Assembly (NCBI GenBank): GCA_023230245.1
Contig: JALNXT010000131.1
Coordinates: 1-5,194, forward strand
DNA: 5,194 nt
Source of the DNA: Candidatus Cloacimonadota bacterium
Lineage (GTDB): Bacteria > Cloacimonadota > Cloacimonadia > Cloacimonadales > Cloacimonadaceae
Reading direction: 5' to 3'
Below are positions 1 through 5,194 of the stretch, piece after piece. The position numbers and the translations under genes are program-made. Position 1 is the stretch's first letter; every line of letters begins with the position of its first letter. The notes below the pieces were generated by a model, which was not told the origin of the DNA, made no database searches, and worked only from the letters and a program-made list of their open reading frames with translations.

Positions 1-645
1 TATGCATACTTTAGCTGGTATCCTGAGATAAGCAACTACAGCAGTGCCCTTACCAGTAACGATCTGGATGCTACAGGTATGAGCAGCGTATATTTCAACT
101 TCGACCTGTTTCTGGATAACTACACAACTTCTGCAGAAAACGTGATGACCTGGGAAATCTGGGACGGTATGAGCTGGTTTGCCTTGGGCAGCTACACTTC
201 ACTGGATGAAAGTCTGAACTGGACTGCCTACAGCTACGATGTCTCTGCCTACGCATCCAATCGCCTCTTCAAAATCCGCTTTGTCGCTTCCGGTGAAGAT
301 AGCTATCAGATAAACGGATGGAACATCGATAATATTAGTCTCAGCGATTCAAATGCTGGTATCGATCCCGTAACAGACCTCAGCATTGAACGTTTTTATG
401 CGGGCGTCTATTTAGACTGGACTGGTGTTACCGGAGCGATTTGGTATATCATATATGCCAGCGAAGAGCCCTATGGCAGTTTTGATCCCCTCGGTTATGT
501 CGAATATTCCGACGTCTCCCTGCCAGAATACCTGCTACCAGAAGACAAAGCATTCTTTAAAGTGAGTGCTGGGTCAGGAGCACCCCCCGATTTACCTAAC
601 CTCTCAGCCCCCGCGACTAAGAAATCTAAAAAAATAAACCCTTAA
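1..645 (+). CDS. 3' end of a secreted/surface protein with MAM-like jelly-roll and FnIII-like domains (5' partial)
   Basis: The reading frame is open from base 1 to the TAA at 643-645, so the true start lies upstream and 214 C-terminal residues are visible. Visible residues 1-117 are beta-rich and Trp/Tyr/Asp-rich and end in GWNIDNISLSD (about 106-116). That W-x-I-D-N-I signature closes the jelly-roll of the MAM / 'choice-of-anchor J' / cleaved-adhesin type of extracellular domain. Residues about 122-190 (DPVTDLSIERF...VYLDWTGVTGA...YIIYASEEPYGSF...KAFFKVSA) have the strand pattern of a fibronectin type III-like module. The last 20 or so residues are Pro/Ser-rich and finish in a lysine-rich tail (KKSKKINP). 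I see no enzyme motif, no transmembrane helix and no recognisable type IX sorting domain after the FnIII module. The likely role is an extracellular, binding or protease-associated surface protein. The exact function cannot be set without the N-terminal part. Confidence 0.85.
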   Translation, partial: YAYFSWYPEISNYSSALTSNDLDATGMSSVYFNFDLFLDNYTTSAENVMTWEIWDGMSWFALGSYTSLDESLNWTAYSYDVSAYASNRLFKIRFVASGEDSYQINGWNIDNISLSDSNAGIDPVTDLSIERFYAGVYLDWTGVTGAIWYIIYASEEPYGSFDPLGYVEYSDVSLPEYLLPEDKAFFKVSAGSGAPPDLPNLSAPATKKSKKINP

Positions 646-649
646 TCTC

Positions 650-685
650 AAAACCCCCGGTTTTACGCCGGGGGTTTTTATTTTC
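650..685 (+). terminator. Strong intrinsic terminator after the surface-protein gene
   Basis: An 11-bp perfect stem (AAAACCCCCGG at 650-660 with CCGGGGGTTTT at 668-678) encloses a 7-nt loop and runs directly into a T-rich tract (TTTTTATTTTC). It begins 5 bases after the stop codon. The A-rich left and T-rich right flanks could also let it act on the minus strand, but no minus-strand gene faces it here. Confidence 0.93.
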
Positions 686-754
686 TATCACATAAAACCG
701 CACAGCGTTACTGCTGGAAGACACGGCTTATCCCAACCAACTTCTCGCCAGCCT

Positions 755-862
755 CTTACTTATCCGAAGTGGGGTTCATCGGGATCCGATCGGGATCTCA
801 TCGGGATTGAACCAGATCGGATCCCCTTCAATACAGTATCTACTCGGCTTCGGACAAGCAAG
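755..862. repeat. Nested inverted repeat (two concentric arm pairs)
   Basis: The outer arms are CTTACTTATCCGAAG (755-769) and CTTCGGACAAGCAAG (848-862), complementary at 13 of 15 positions. The inner arms are GGGATCCGATC (781-791) and GATCGGATCCC (815-825), a perfect 11-bp inverted repeat. Together they can fold into one long interrupted hairpin about 108 bases long. There is no T-tract after it, so it does not look like a terminator. It could be a small non-autonomous or palindromic intergenic repeat, or a structured RNA. The sequence alone does not decide this. Confidence 0.65.
778..807. repeat. Three 11-bp-periodic direct repeats of ATCGGGAT
   Basis: ATCGGGAT occurs at 778-785, 789-796 and 800-807, exactly 11 bases apart, so all copies lie on nearly the same face of the helix. 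The 3-base linkers differ (CCG, CTC). The array overlaps the left inner arm of the nested inverted repeat at 781-791. It could be a protein-binding array or simple tandem duplication. It lies more than 200 bases upstream of the groEL promoter. Confidence 0.65.
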
Positions 863-1023
863 CAAGAAGAAATGCTGAAGCGCGTGATATTTAATGAGGA
901 AGTGATATGATACCACAAATTGCATATTCGCACTCAGTATTTGCAGCTTTCAGTGATTATGCACCACGCTTGCTAACAAAAACATCTGTTTTACATAGCT
1001 AAAGGGCGAAATTTAATTTGCTC

Positions 1024-1051
1024 TTGACAGAAAGTCGGCTATCATTACATT
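1024..1051 (+). promoter_or_regulatory. groEL promoter, sigma-70-like
   Basis: A perfect -35 hexamer TTGACA lies at 1024-1029. The best -10 is TACATT at 1046-1051 (4 of 6 to TATAAT) after a 16-bp spacer. The -10 overlaps the left edge of the CIRCE operator, so a bound HrcA repressor would block RNA polymerase. The -35 is certain as a match. The exact -10 is less sure. Confidence 0.65.
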
Positions 1052-1076
1052 AGCACTCAGAAACAAAGACTGCTAA
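1050..1076 (+). promoter_or_regulatory. CIRCE operator (HrcA-binding site)
   Basis: The left arm TTAGCACTC (1050-1058) matches the CIRCE consensus exactly. After a 9-base spacer (1059-1067) the right arm GACTGCTAA (1068-1076) matches the consensus GAGTGCTAA at 8 of 9 positions. The TTAGCACTC-N9-GAGTGCTAA element is the known operator of the heat-shock repressor HrcA and typically lies in front of groE and dnaK units. Here it is 41 bases upstream of the groEL start and abuts the -10. The implied regulation is HrcA repression relieved by heat or misfolded-protein load. hrcA itself is not in the window. Confidence 0.93.
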
Positions 1077-1104
1077 GAACCATGAGTTTTAAGAATAATA
1101 ATAT

Positions 1105-1110
1105 GGAGGA
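1105..1110 (+). promoter_or_regulatory. Ribosome binding site that fixes the groEL start
   Basis: GGAGGA lies 7 bases before ATG 1118. The upstream in-frame ATG at 1082 has no Shine-Dalgarno sequence and sits only 5 bases after the CIRCE element. The 12 extra residues it would add (MSFKNNNMEENK) are not typical of GroEL. This decides for 1118. Confidence 0.9.
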
Positions 1111-1117
1111 AAACAAG

Positions 1118-2746
1118 ATGGCAAAACAAATGCAGTATGCACACGAAGCCCGCACCAGCCTAAAGCGCGGGGTGGACAAACTGGCTGACGCCGTTAAAGT
1201 GACCCTTGGACCCAAGGGTAGAAACGTTGTATTGGATAAGAAATTTGGCTCTCCCATCATTACCAATGACGGTGTGACCATCGCCAAGGAAATAGATCTG
1301 GAAGATGCCTTTGAAAATATGGGTGCCCAGCTTTGCAAAGAAGTGGCAGAAAAGACCCATGATAACGCCGGAGATGGCACAACAACCGCAACCTTACTTG
1401 CACAAGCGATCATCGAAGAAGGCTTGAAGCATGTAACCGCCGGTGTGAACCCCATGTACCTGAAACGTGGCTTGGAAAAAGCTACCAAGGTGATCGTGGA
1501 AAAGATTCACGAATATAGCAAAGAGATTAAAAGCAACGCTGAGATTGCTCAGATTGCCTCCATTTCTGCTAATAATGACGATGAAATCGGTGCCTTAATC
1601 GCCGAAGCCATGGAATCCGTGGGTAGAGAAGGCATCATCAACATCGAAGAAGCCAAATCCATCGATACCGGTTTGGAGAAAGTGGAAGGCATGCAGTTCG
1701 ATAGAGGCTATATCTCCCCTTACTTTGTAAGCAATCCCGAAAAGATGGTATCCGAGCTTGAAGATCCCTTTATCCTGCTTTATGACAAGAAGATCAGCGT
1801 CCTAAAAGACCTGCTTCCCATCTTGCAAGAAGTTTCCCAAGCGGGACGTCCCTTGCTGATCATCAGCGAAGACATCGAAGGCGAAGCTTTGGCAACCCTG
1901 GTAGTGAACAAGCTGCGCGGTGTGCTGAACGTTGTAGCCGTAAAAGCTCCTGGCTTTGGCGATCGCCGCAAAGCCATGCTGGAAGATATCGCTGTGCTAA
2001 CCGGTGCCACCCTTATTTCCGAAGAAATGGGACGTAAGCTGGATAGCGCCACTATGACCGATCTTGGCAGAGCTAAGAAAGTCCTTGTGGAAAAGGAAAA
2101 CACCACCATTCGTGAAGGTGCCGGCGGACAAGATGCTATCGAGGGCAGAATCAAACAGATTAAAGCCCAGATAGAAGAAACCACTTCCGATTATGACAAA
2201 GAAAAGTTGCAAGAACGCCTTGCCAAGCTTTCCAGCGGCGTAGCCGTGTTGCGCATCGGAGCTGCCACCGAAACCGAAATGAAAGAAAAGAAAGCCCGCG
2301 TGGACGATGCTCTGCATGCCACTCGTGCTGCCGTGGAAGAAGGTATTGTTCCCGGCGGTGGAGTTACCCTTATTCAGGCTGCAAAAGCTCTGAAGGCAAT
2401 GAAGGGTCTTTCCCACGAAGAAAAGATGGCTGTGGAAATCCTGGCTAAAGCCCTGGAAAAACCTGCCTACCAAATCGCTGCTAACGCTGGCGAAGAAGGC
2501 GCGGTAATCGTCGAAAAGCTGAAAGGCTTCAAAGACGTGCATATGGGCTTCAACGCTGCAACTGGCGTCTTTGAAGATCTCTTCAAAGCCGGTATCATCG
2601 ATCCCGCCAAGGTGGTTCGCTCTGCCGTGCAGAACGCTGCCTCAATCGCAGGACTTTTCCTCACCACAGAGTGTATCGTTACCGATATCAAGGAAGACGA
2701 ACCCCCAATGCCGATGCCCAACCCCGGCATGGGCGGAATGTATTAA
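1118..2746 (+). CDS. groEL: Chaperonin GroEL (Hsp60, 60 kDa)
   Basis: Group I chaperonin subunit of 542 residues, close to the usual 540-550. It forms the double-ring cytoplasmic folding chamber that works with GroES and ATP. Visible signatures are VTLGPKGRNVV (28-38) and TNDGVTIAKE (49-58) in the ATP site, and GDGTTTAT (85-92) with the Asp equivalent to E. coli D87. Apical substrate-binding segments are FDRGYISPYF (194-203) and AGRPLLIISEDIEGEALA (242-259). VDDALHATRAAVEEG (395-409) holds the hydrolysis Asp equivalent to D398, and VPGGGVTL (411-418) follows. The C-terminus is a short Gly/Met tail, NPGMGGMY. The frame extends upstream to an ATG at 1082, but the start at 1118 is preferred: GGAGGA at 1105-1110 lies 7 bases before it, and MAKQMQ is the normal family N-terminus. 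No groES is adjacent. It is preceded by CIRCE and followed by its own terminator, so it is monocistronic. Confidence 0.98.
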   Translation: MAKQMQYAHEARTSLKRGVDKLADAVKVTLGPKGRNVVLDKKFGSPIITNDGVTIAKEIDLEDAFENMGAQLCKEVAEKTHDNAGDGTTTATLLAQAIIEEGLKHVTAGVNPMYLKRGLEKATKVIVEKIHEYSKEIKSNAEIAQIASISANNDDEIGALIAEAMESVGREGIINIEEAKSIDTGLEKVEGMQFDRGYISPYFVSNPEKMVSELEDPFILLYDKKISVLKDLLPILQEVSQAGRPLLIISEDIEGEALATLVVNKLRGVLNVVAVKAPGFGDRRKAMLEDIAVLTGATLISEEMGRKLDSATMTDLGRAKKVLVEKENTTIREGAGGQDAIEGRIKQIKAQIEETTSDYDKEKLQERLAKLSSGVAVLRIGAATETEMKEKKARVDDALHATRAAVEEGIVPGGGVTLIQAAKALKAMKGLSHEEKMAVEILAKALEKPAYQIAANAGEEGAVIVEKLKGFKDVHMGFNAATGVFEDLFKAGIIDPAKVVRSAVQNAASIAGLFLTTECIVTDIKEDEPPMPMPNPGMGGMY

Positions 2747-2775
2747 TCCCTGAACTAAAGATAAATAATAATAAC

Positions 2776-2806
2776 GAAAGCCTCCTTAACGGGAGGCTTT
2801 CTCTTA
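2776..2806 (+). terminator. Intrinsic terminator after groEL
   Basis: A perfect 10-bp stem (GAAAGCCTCC 2776-2785 with GGAGGCTTTC 2792-2801) with a 6-nt loop begins about 30 bases after the groEL stop. The T-run is short (CTTTCTCTT), but the stem is strong and the place is right. Confidence 0.85.
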
Positions 2807-2852
2807 CAAAAGTGCTGGGGTGTTGGAGTACAGGCGTACTGGAGTAACGCAA

Positions 2853-2965
2853 GATTCCAATCCTGCGAGTTTCAATGTAGAGTAGGATTCCAATCCTGCG
2901 AGTTTCAATGTAGAGTAAGATTCCAATCCTGCGAGTTTCAATGTAGAGCAGGATTCCAATCCTGC
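2853..2965. repeat. 33-bp tandem repeat, 3.4 copies, with an internal palindrome
   Basis: Copies start at 2853, 2886, 2919 and 2952 (the last truncated after 14 bases), exactly 33 bases apart. Full copies differ from one another only in their last three bases (TAG, TAA, CAG). Each copy junction makes an inverted repeat of the form GCAGGATT-CC-AATCCTGC. The last one (2948-2965) is perfect with 8-bp arms, and the earlier ones carry one or two changes. There are no unique spacers between copies, so it is not a CRISPR array. Near-identity suggests recent expansion by slippage or recombination, or a repeated protein-binding site. Confidence 0.92.
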
Positions 2966-2975
2966 TAACTTAAGC

Positions 2976-3160
2976 TTTTGACTTTTAATGCGGCGTCGGT
3001 ATCTTAGCTATAGCAATACGAGCTACAACATTGCAGCTTTATGAGTTAAAAGGAAAAAACTGCTGTAACGTACTGCTCTCATTTTAACTCACAATTACGC
3101 TTTGTGATAGTTATTCTGGTTTATCACTGAGTGTTTCGCAGCGTAATTGTAAGTCAAAAT
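2976..3160. repeat. Set of mutually complementary segments able to form alternative hairpins
   Basis: Segment B (3081-3100) pairs with segment C (3141-3160) at 18 of 20 positions, with a perfect 10-bp core ACAATTACGC/GCGTAATTGT (3091-3100 and 3141-3150). Inside that loop GTGATA (3104-3109) pairs with TATCAC (3122-3127). B can instead pair with segment A: TGAGTTAAAA (3042-3051) is perfectly complementary to TTTTAACTCA (3082-3091). A fourth piece D, TTTTGACTT (2976-2984), is perfectly complementary to 3151-3159 in C. A-B and B-C exclude each other in a transcript. Either this is an RNA switch-like leader, or related short repeats inserted in opposite orientations. No T-tract closes either hairpin. 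Confidence 0.7.
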
Positions 3161-3181
3161 CGCTTTTTCCCCATTTCTCTC

Positions 3182-3211
3182 TTGACAGTATTAGCGTACT
3201 AATTTTCCTAT
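3182..3211 (+). promoter_or_regulatory. Probable promoter of the ABC ATPase gene
   Basis: A perfect -35 TTGACA (3182-3187) lies 43 bases before the start codon. No good -10 is seen at 16-18 bp. The region at 3200-3211 is AT-rich but matches TATAAT at only about 3 of 6 positions. The same TCTTGACAG context precedes groEL. A small dyad ATTAG-N4-CTAAT (3190-3203) fills the spacer and could be an operator. Confidence 0.5.
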
Positions 3212-3230
3212 TTCTTTAAAGGAGTATGCC

Positions 3231-4334
3231 ATGGCGAAGATCACGATAAAAAACCTAAATAAGTATTATCCTAACGGTTTCCACGCCGTTAAGGATGTAA
3301 GTTTTATAGCTGAAGACAAGGAATTTGTAGTATTGGTAGGGCCTTCCGGTTGCGGAAAGACCACGGTTTTGCGCATGATTGCCGGTTTGGAAGATATATC
3401 TTCCGGTGAGATCTTTATTGGTGAAGCACTCGTAAACAAAATGCCTCCCAAAGACCGCGATATTGCTATGGTATTCCAAAACTACGCTCTTTACCCGCAC
3501 ATGACGGTGTTCGAAAACATGGCATTTGCCCTCAAACTTCGCAAAGAAAGCAAGGAAGAGATTAAAAAGAAAGTGGATTTCGCCGCTAACATGCTGGGCA
3601 TTTTAGACAGGCTTAAAAACAAGCCTGGTCAGCTCTCCGGCGGTCAACGCCAACGAGTTGCCCTGGGGCGTGCCATCGTCCGCAATCCCAAAGTATTCCT
3701 CTTCGACGAGCCTCTTTCCAATCTGGATGCCAAGCTACGCGTAGCGATGCGTGCAGAAATTGTTAAGCTGCACCATACTCTTGGCAACACGATGATTTAC
3801 GTTACCCACGATCAGGTGGAAGCCATGACCATGGCAGATCGCATTGTGGTGATGAAAGATGGCGTTATCCATCAGATAGATACTCCCTTAAATATCTACA
3901 ACAAACCCGCCAATATCTTTGTTGCCGGCTTCATCGGAAGTCCTTCGATTAACCTTGCCGAAGGTAAGCTGACGACCAAAGACGGCACTCTCGCTTTCGA
4001 TAGTGGAGATTATCAGCTTTCGCTTACTCCCGAACAGGCTAAAATACTTGCCGGCTATGAAAACAAGCCTATTATCATGGGTATCCGTCCCGAAGATATG
4101 TATGATGCCCGCTTTGATTCCATGGCTGAATTCCCTGTTGGATTTAGCAGCACGGTGGATGTGGTGGAGCCTTTAGGAAACGAGTATCATGTTATCTTAA
4201 AGACCGCCAATCACACCCTTACAGCCCGTTTAGATCCCAAGGAACTGCCTAAGGTGGGACAGAAGCTGGATATTACTCTGGACATGGCAAAAGCCCACTT
4301 CTTTGATCCCGAAAGCGAAGCAAATCTGCTGTAA
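3231..4334 (+). CDS. ugpC: ABC sugar-importer ATP-binding subunit, MalK/UgpC/MsmX family
   Basis: Cytoplasmic ATPase of 367 residues, matching the usual length of about 370 for CUT1-type carbohydrate importers. It works as a dimer under two membrane permeases fed by a solute-binding protein. The ABC domain is complete: Walker A GPSGCGKTT (37-45), Q-loop VFQNYALYPHMTV (81-93), signature LSGGQRQR (135-142), Walker B VFLFDEP (155-161) with catalytic E160, D-loop SNLDAKLR (163-170) and H-loop H193 in VTHDQVEAMT. Residues from about 235 on form the MalK-type regulatory OB/TOBE domain, with GIRPEDM (284-290) and the typical FFDPESEANLL end. The start at 3231 has AAAGGAG (3218-3224) 6 bases upstream. 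No permease or binding-protein gene is adjacent, and terminators flank the unit. It may therefore be a shared ATPase serving several sugar importers, as MsmX does in Bacillus. The symbol is the family label. The substrate (glycerol-3-phosphate, maltodextrin or other) cannot be told from the sequence. Confidence 0.95.
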   Translation: MAKITIKNLNKYYPNGFHAVKDVSFIAEDKEFVVLVGPSGCGKTTVLRMIAGLEDISSGEIFIGEALVNKMPPKDRDIAMVFQNYALYPHMTVFENMAFALKLRKESKEEIKKKVDFAANMLGILDRLKNKPGQLSGGQRQRVALGRAIVRNPKVFLFDEPLSNLDAKLRVAMRAEIVKLHHTLGNTMIYVTHDQVEAMTMADRIVVMKDGVIHQIDTPLNIYNKPANIFVAGFIGSPSINLAEGKLTTKDGTLAFDSGDYQLSLTPEQAKILAGYENKPIIMGIRPEDMYDARFDSMAEFPVGFSSTVDVVEPLGNEYHVILKTANHTLTARLDPKELPKVGQKLDITLDMAKAHFFDPESEANLL

Positions 4335-4346
4335 AATACTTACTTC

Positions 4347-4378
4347 AGGCTATCCTAAGCTTCCTTGATAGCCTATTT
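4347..4378 (+). terminator. Probable intrinsic terminator after the ABC ATPase gene
   Basis: AGGCTATC (4347-4354) pairs perfectly with GATAGCCT (4367-4374). Inside, AAG (4357-4359) can pair with CTT (4364-4366), leaving a CTTC tetraloop and a 2-nt bulge. It starts 12 bases after the stop. The following ATTT is a short T-run, so termination may be partial and some read-through into the next gene is possible. Confidence 0.65.
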
Positions 4379-4405
4379 GATACGCAATAAACACAGGGCT
4401 TTAGT
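4377..4405 (+). promoter_or_regulatory. Possible promoter of the downstream envelope gene
   Basis: TTGATA (4377-4382, 5 of 6 to the -35 consensus) is followed after 17 bp by TTTAGT (4400-4405, 4 of 6 to the -10). It is the only reasonable sigma-70-like match in the short gap after the terminator. The start would fall very near the ATG at 4423, giving a leader of only about 10 bases, which weakens the call. Confidence 0.3.
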
Positions 4406-4422
4406 TGCCCCTAGGTAGAGAT

Positions 4423-5175
4423 ATGAGATTGTGGTTGCTCTTGTCCTGCATATTTTTGTATAGTGGCGTGGCTTATGCTGTTACGGCAGAATATTCCGCT
4501 TCTGCCAACACCCTTTCCGGCATCACCATGCTGTCTCAATCGGTTAGTGATTATGCTCTATCGCCGGTTATCGGGACGACCGGGGTATGCAGTACGTGGC
4601 ACAAACCTTTCAGCAATCACGAAACCTCCATCTATGGTTTACACACCGCATTCCCCACATCTAACTTCATTATTGCCAGCGGGATAAACTATCTTAACCA
4701 CCCCGATTACCGTTGGCAGGATGAATACCTCAGCATCAGTATTAACTACTCCGGGTTTGCCTTGGGTGCAACACAACATTTGGTCTATGAGAAAATAGCG
4801 GCTGATAGCTGGTATAACTGGTTTAACGACTTTGCCTTACGCTATGCAGGCGATACCTACGGCAGTGAAATACGTTATATCGGCATCGGAAGCGACGATG
4901 CTGCCTGGATACTATCAGCTCAAAACAAGCTTAGCCCCTCCACAACCGTCTGCTCCTCATACACTTGGCGTAAAAACGGAAATGATTGCTACGCCGCTGC
5001 AAGCTCCATTCAGATAGCCTCTCCCTTGTTGCTGCAAACCTCTTGGCAAAGCGATCCCGCCCGTTTTGGGATGGGACTGAAGTTCCTTATTAACAAACTC
5101 GAGCTGATGTATGGCATCCGCAGTCATCCAGAGCTAAACCTCACTCACAGTATAGATTTAGGGTTTCGGTGGTAA
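4423..5175 (+). CDS. Secreted beta-rich protein, putative outer-membrane beta-barrel, function unknown
   Basis: This 250-residue protein is not a family I can name. It begins with a signal peptide (MRLWLLLSCIFLYSGVAYA, likely cleaved after the AYA at 17-19). The mature part has about a dozen alternating polar/hydrophobic segments that look like membrane beta strands, for example NFIIASGINYL, EYLSISINYS, ARFGMGLKFLI and KLELMYGIRS. It ends LTHSIDLGFRW; a final strand with a C-terminal aromatic residue is the usual barrel-assembly signal of outer-membrane proteins. Size and pattern suggest a 12-14-strand barrel, perhaps distantly like PorV/PorP-type proteins, but I see no diagnostic motif. The start is uncertain: the frame extends to a TTG at 4405 with a weak AGGG (4395-4398) before it, while ATG 4423 has only a weak GGTAGAG. 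ATG 4423 gives the cleaner signal peptide. It is separated from the ABC gene by a moderate terminator. Confidence 0.75.
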   Translation: MRLWLLLSCIFLYSGVAYAVTAEYSASANTLSGITMLSQSVSDYALSPVIGTTGVCSTWHKPFSNHETSIYGLHTAFPTSNFIIASGINYLNHPDYRWQDEYLSISINYSGFALGATQHLVYEKIAADSWYNWFNDFALRYAGDTYGSEIRYIGIGSDDAAWILSAQNKLSPSTTVCSSYTWRKNGNDCYAAASSIQIASPLLLQTSWQSDPARFGMGLKFLINKLELMYGIRSHPELNLTHSIDLGFRW

Positions 5176-5194
5176 GGCTCGCTTTAGTATTAAT

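Larger units (their letters stand above)
686..1023. other. Intergenic spacer between surface-protein gene and groEL; no confident gene
   Basis: These 338 bases separate a strong terminator from the groEL promoter. I find no RNA gene and no convincing protein gene on either strand. What is visible is a nested inverted repeat (755-862) with an 11-bp-periodic direct repeat inside it, two tiny overlapping ORFs (872-910 and 907-1002) that are probably fortuitous, and a GTGATAT pair at 884-890 and 902-908. Confidence 0.7.
2807..3181. other. Repeat-rich intergenic spacer between groEL and the ABC ATPase gene
   Basis: About 375 bases hold no recognisable protein or RNA gene. The spacer contains an imperfect GAGTAC/GTACT dyad near 2826-2840, a 33-bp tandem array (2853-2965) and a group of mutually complementary segments (2976-3160). 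It ends just before the promoter of the transporter gene. Translating the array in its one open frame gives a repetitive Cys/Gln peptide with no start codon, so coding is unlikely. Confidence 0.7.

Noticed and set aside
1082..1117. N-terminal extension of GroEL from ATG 1082
   Set aside because: No ribosome binding site before it, an atypical peptide, and a strong GGAGGA before ATG 1118 that gives the normal family N-terminus.
1057..1488. Minus-strand ORF opposite groEL (and similar ones at 1780-2184, 1997-2542 and 2467-2730)
   Set aside because: They lie wholly or almost wholly antisense to a highly conserved gene, with low-complexity Ser/Phe-rich translations and no recognisable domain. 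They are shadows of groEL codon use.
2571..2753. 60-codon + strand ORF in another frame of groEL
   Set aside because: It is inside groEL apart from its last few bases and has no ribosome binding site or domain.
2826..2840. GAGTAC/GTACT dyad as a second terminator
   Set aside because: Short arms, no T-tract, and a much better terminator lies just upstream at 2776-2806.
2853..2965. CRISPR array
   Set aside because: Units of 33 bp follow each other directly with no unique spacers between them. GTTTCAAT inside the unit is only a superficial likeness to some CRISPR repeats.
2822..2965. Repetitive Cys/Gln-rich peptide encoded by the one open frame of the 33-bp array
   Set aside because: No start codon or ribosome binding site, and the period being a multiple of three is enough to keep one frame open.
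3255..3500. Minus-strand ORFs opposite the ABC ATPase gene
   Set aside because: Antisense shadows over the conserved Walker A to Q-loop region, with no family resemblance.
4463..5017. Out-of-frame + strand ORFs inside the putative barrel gene
   Set aside because: They conflict with the longer frame, which has a signal peptide and a coherent strand pattern.

Overview
This 5.2 kb window comes from a mid-GC bacterial chromosome. It looks diderm: one gene ends in an extracellular jelly-roll plus fibronectin-III-like module, and another has a signal peptide and an outer-membrane barrel-like ending. The style of the proteins (GroEL starting MAKQMQYAHEARTSLKRG, FnIII modules with the 'ASEEPYGSF...KAFFKVSA' pattern, solitary housekeeping genes separated by repeat-rich spacers) reminds me of Candidatus Cloacimonadota. 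That placement is from memory, not from a search.

Layout, all genes on the + strand. (1) 1-645: the 3' end of a large secreted or surface protein, closed by a strong hairpin terminator at 650-685. (2) 686-1023: a non-coding spacer with a nested inverted-repeat structure (755-862) containing three 11-bp direct repeats, plus two very short, doubtful, overlapping ORFs. (3) 1024-2746: a heat-shock transcription unit made of a TTGACA promoter, a CIRCE (HrcA) operator and groEL, without groES, closed by a terminator at 2776-2806. (4) 2807-3181: a second repeat-rich spacer with a 33-bp tandem repeat (3.4 copies, each with a GATTCCAATC palindrome core), then a set of mutually complementary segments that can form alternative hairpins. 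(5) 3182-4334: a promoter and a solitary MalK/UgpC/MsmX-type sugar-importer ATPase, followed by a moderate terminator at 4347-4378. (6) 4423-5175: a signal-peptide-bearing, beta-strand-rich protein of unknown function, probably an outer-membrane barrel.

The genes do not form one operon. Three terminators and at least two recognisable promoters make each gene its own transcription unit. GroEL is a general chaperonin under heat-shock control. The ABC ATPase probably energises sugar uptake with permeases encoded elsewhere. The two flanking genes are cell-envelope proteins. No new multi-gene system is evident. The least explained parts are the two repeat-bearing spacers.
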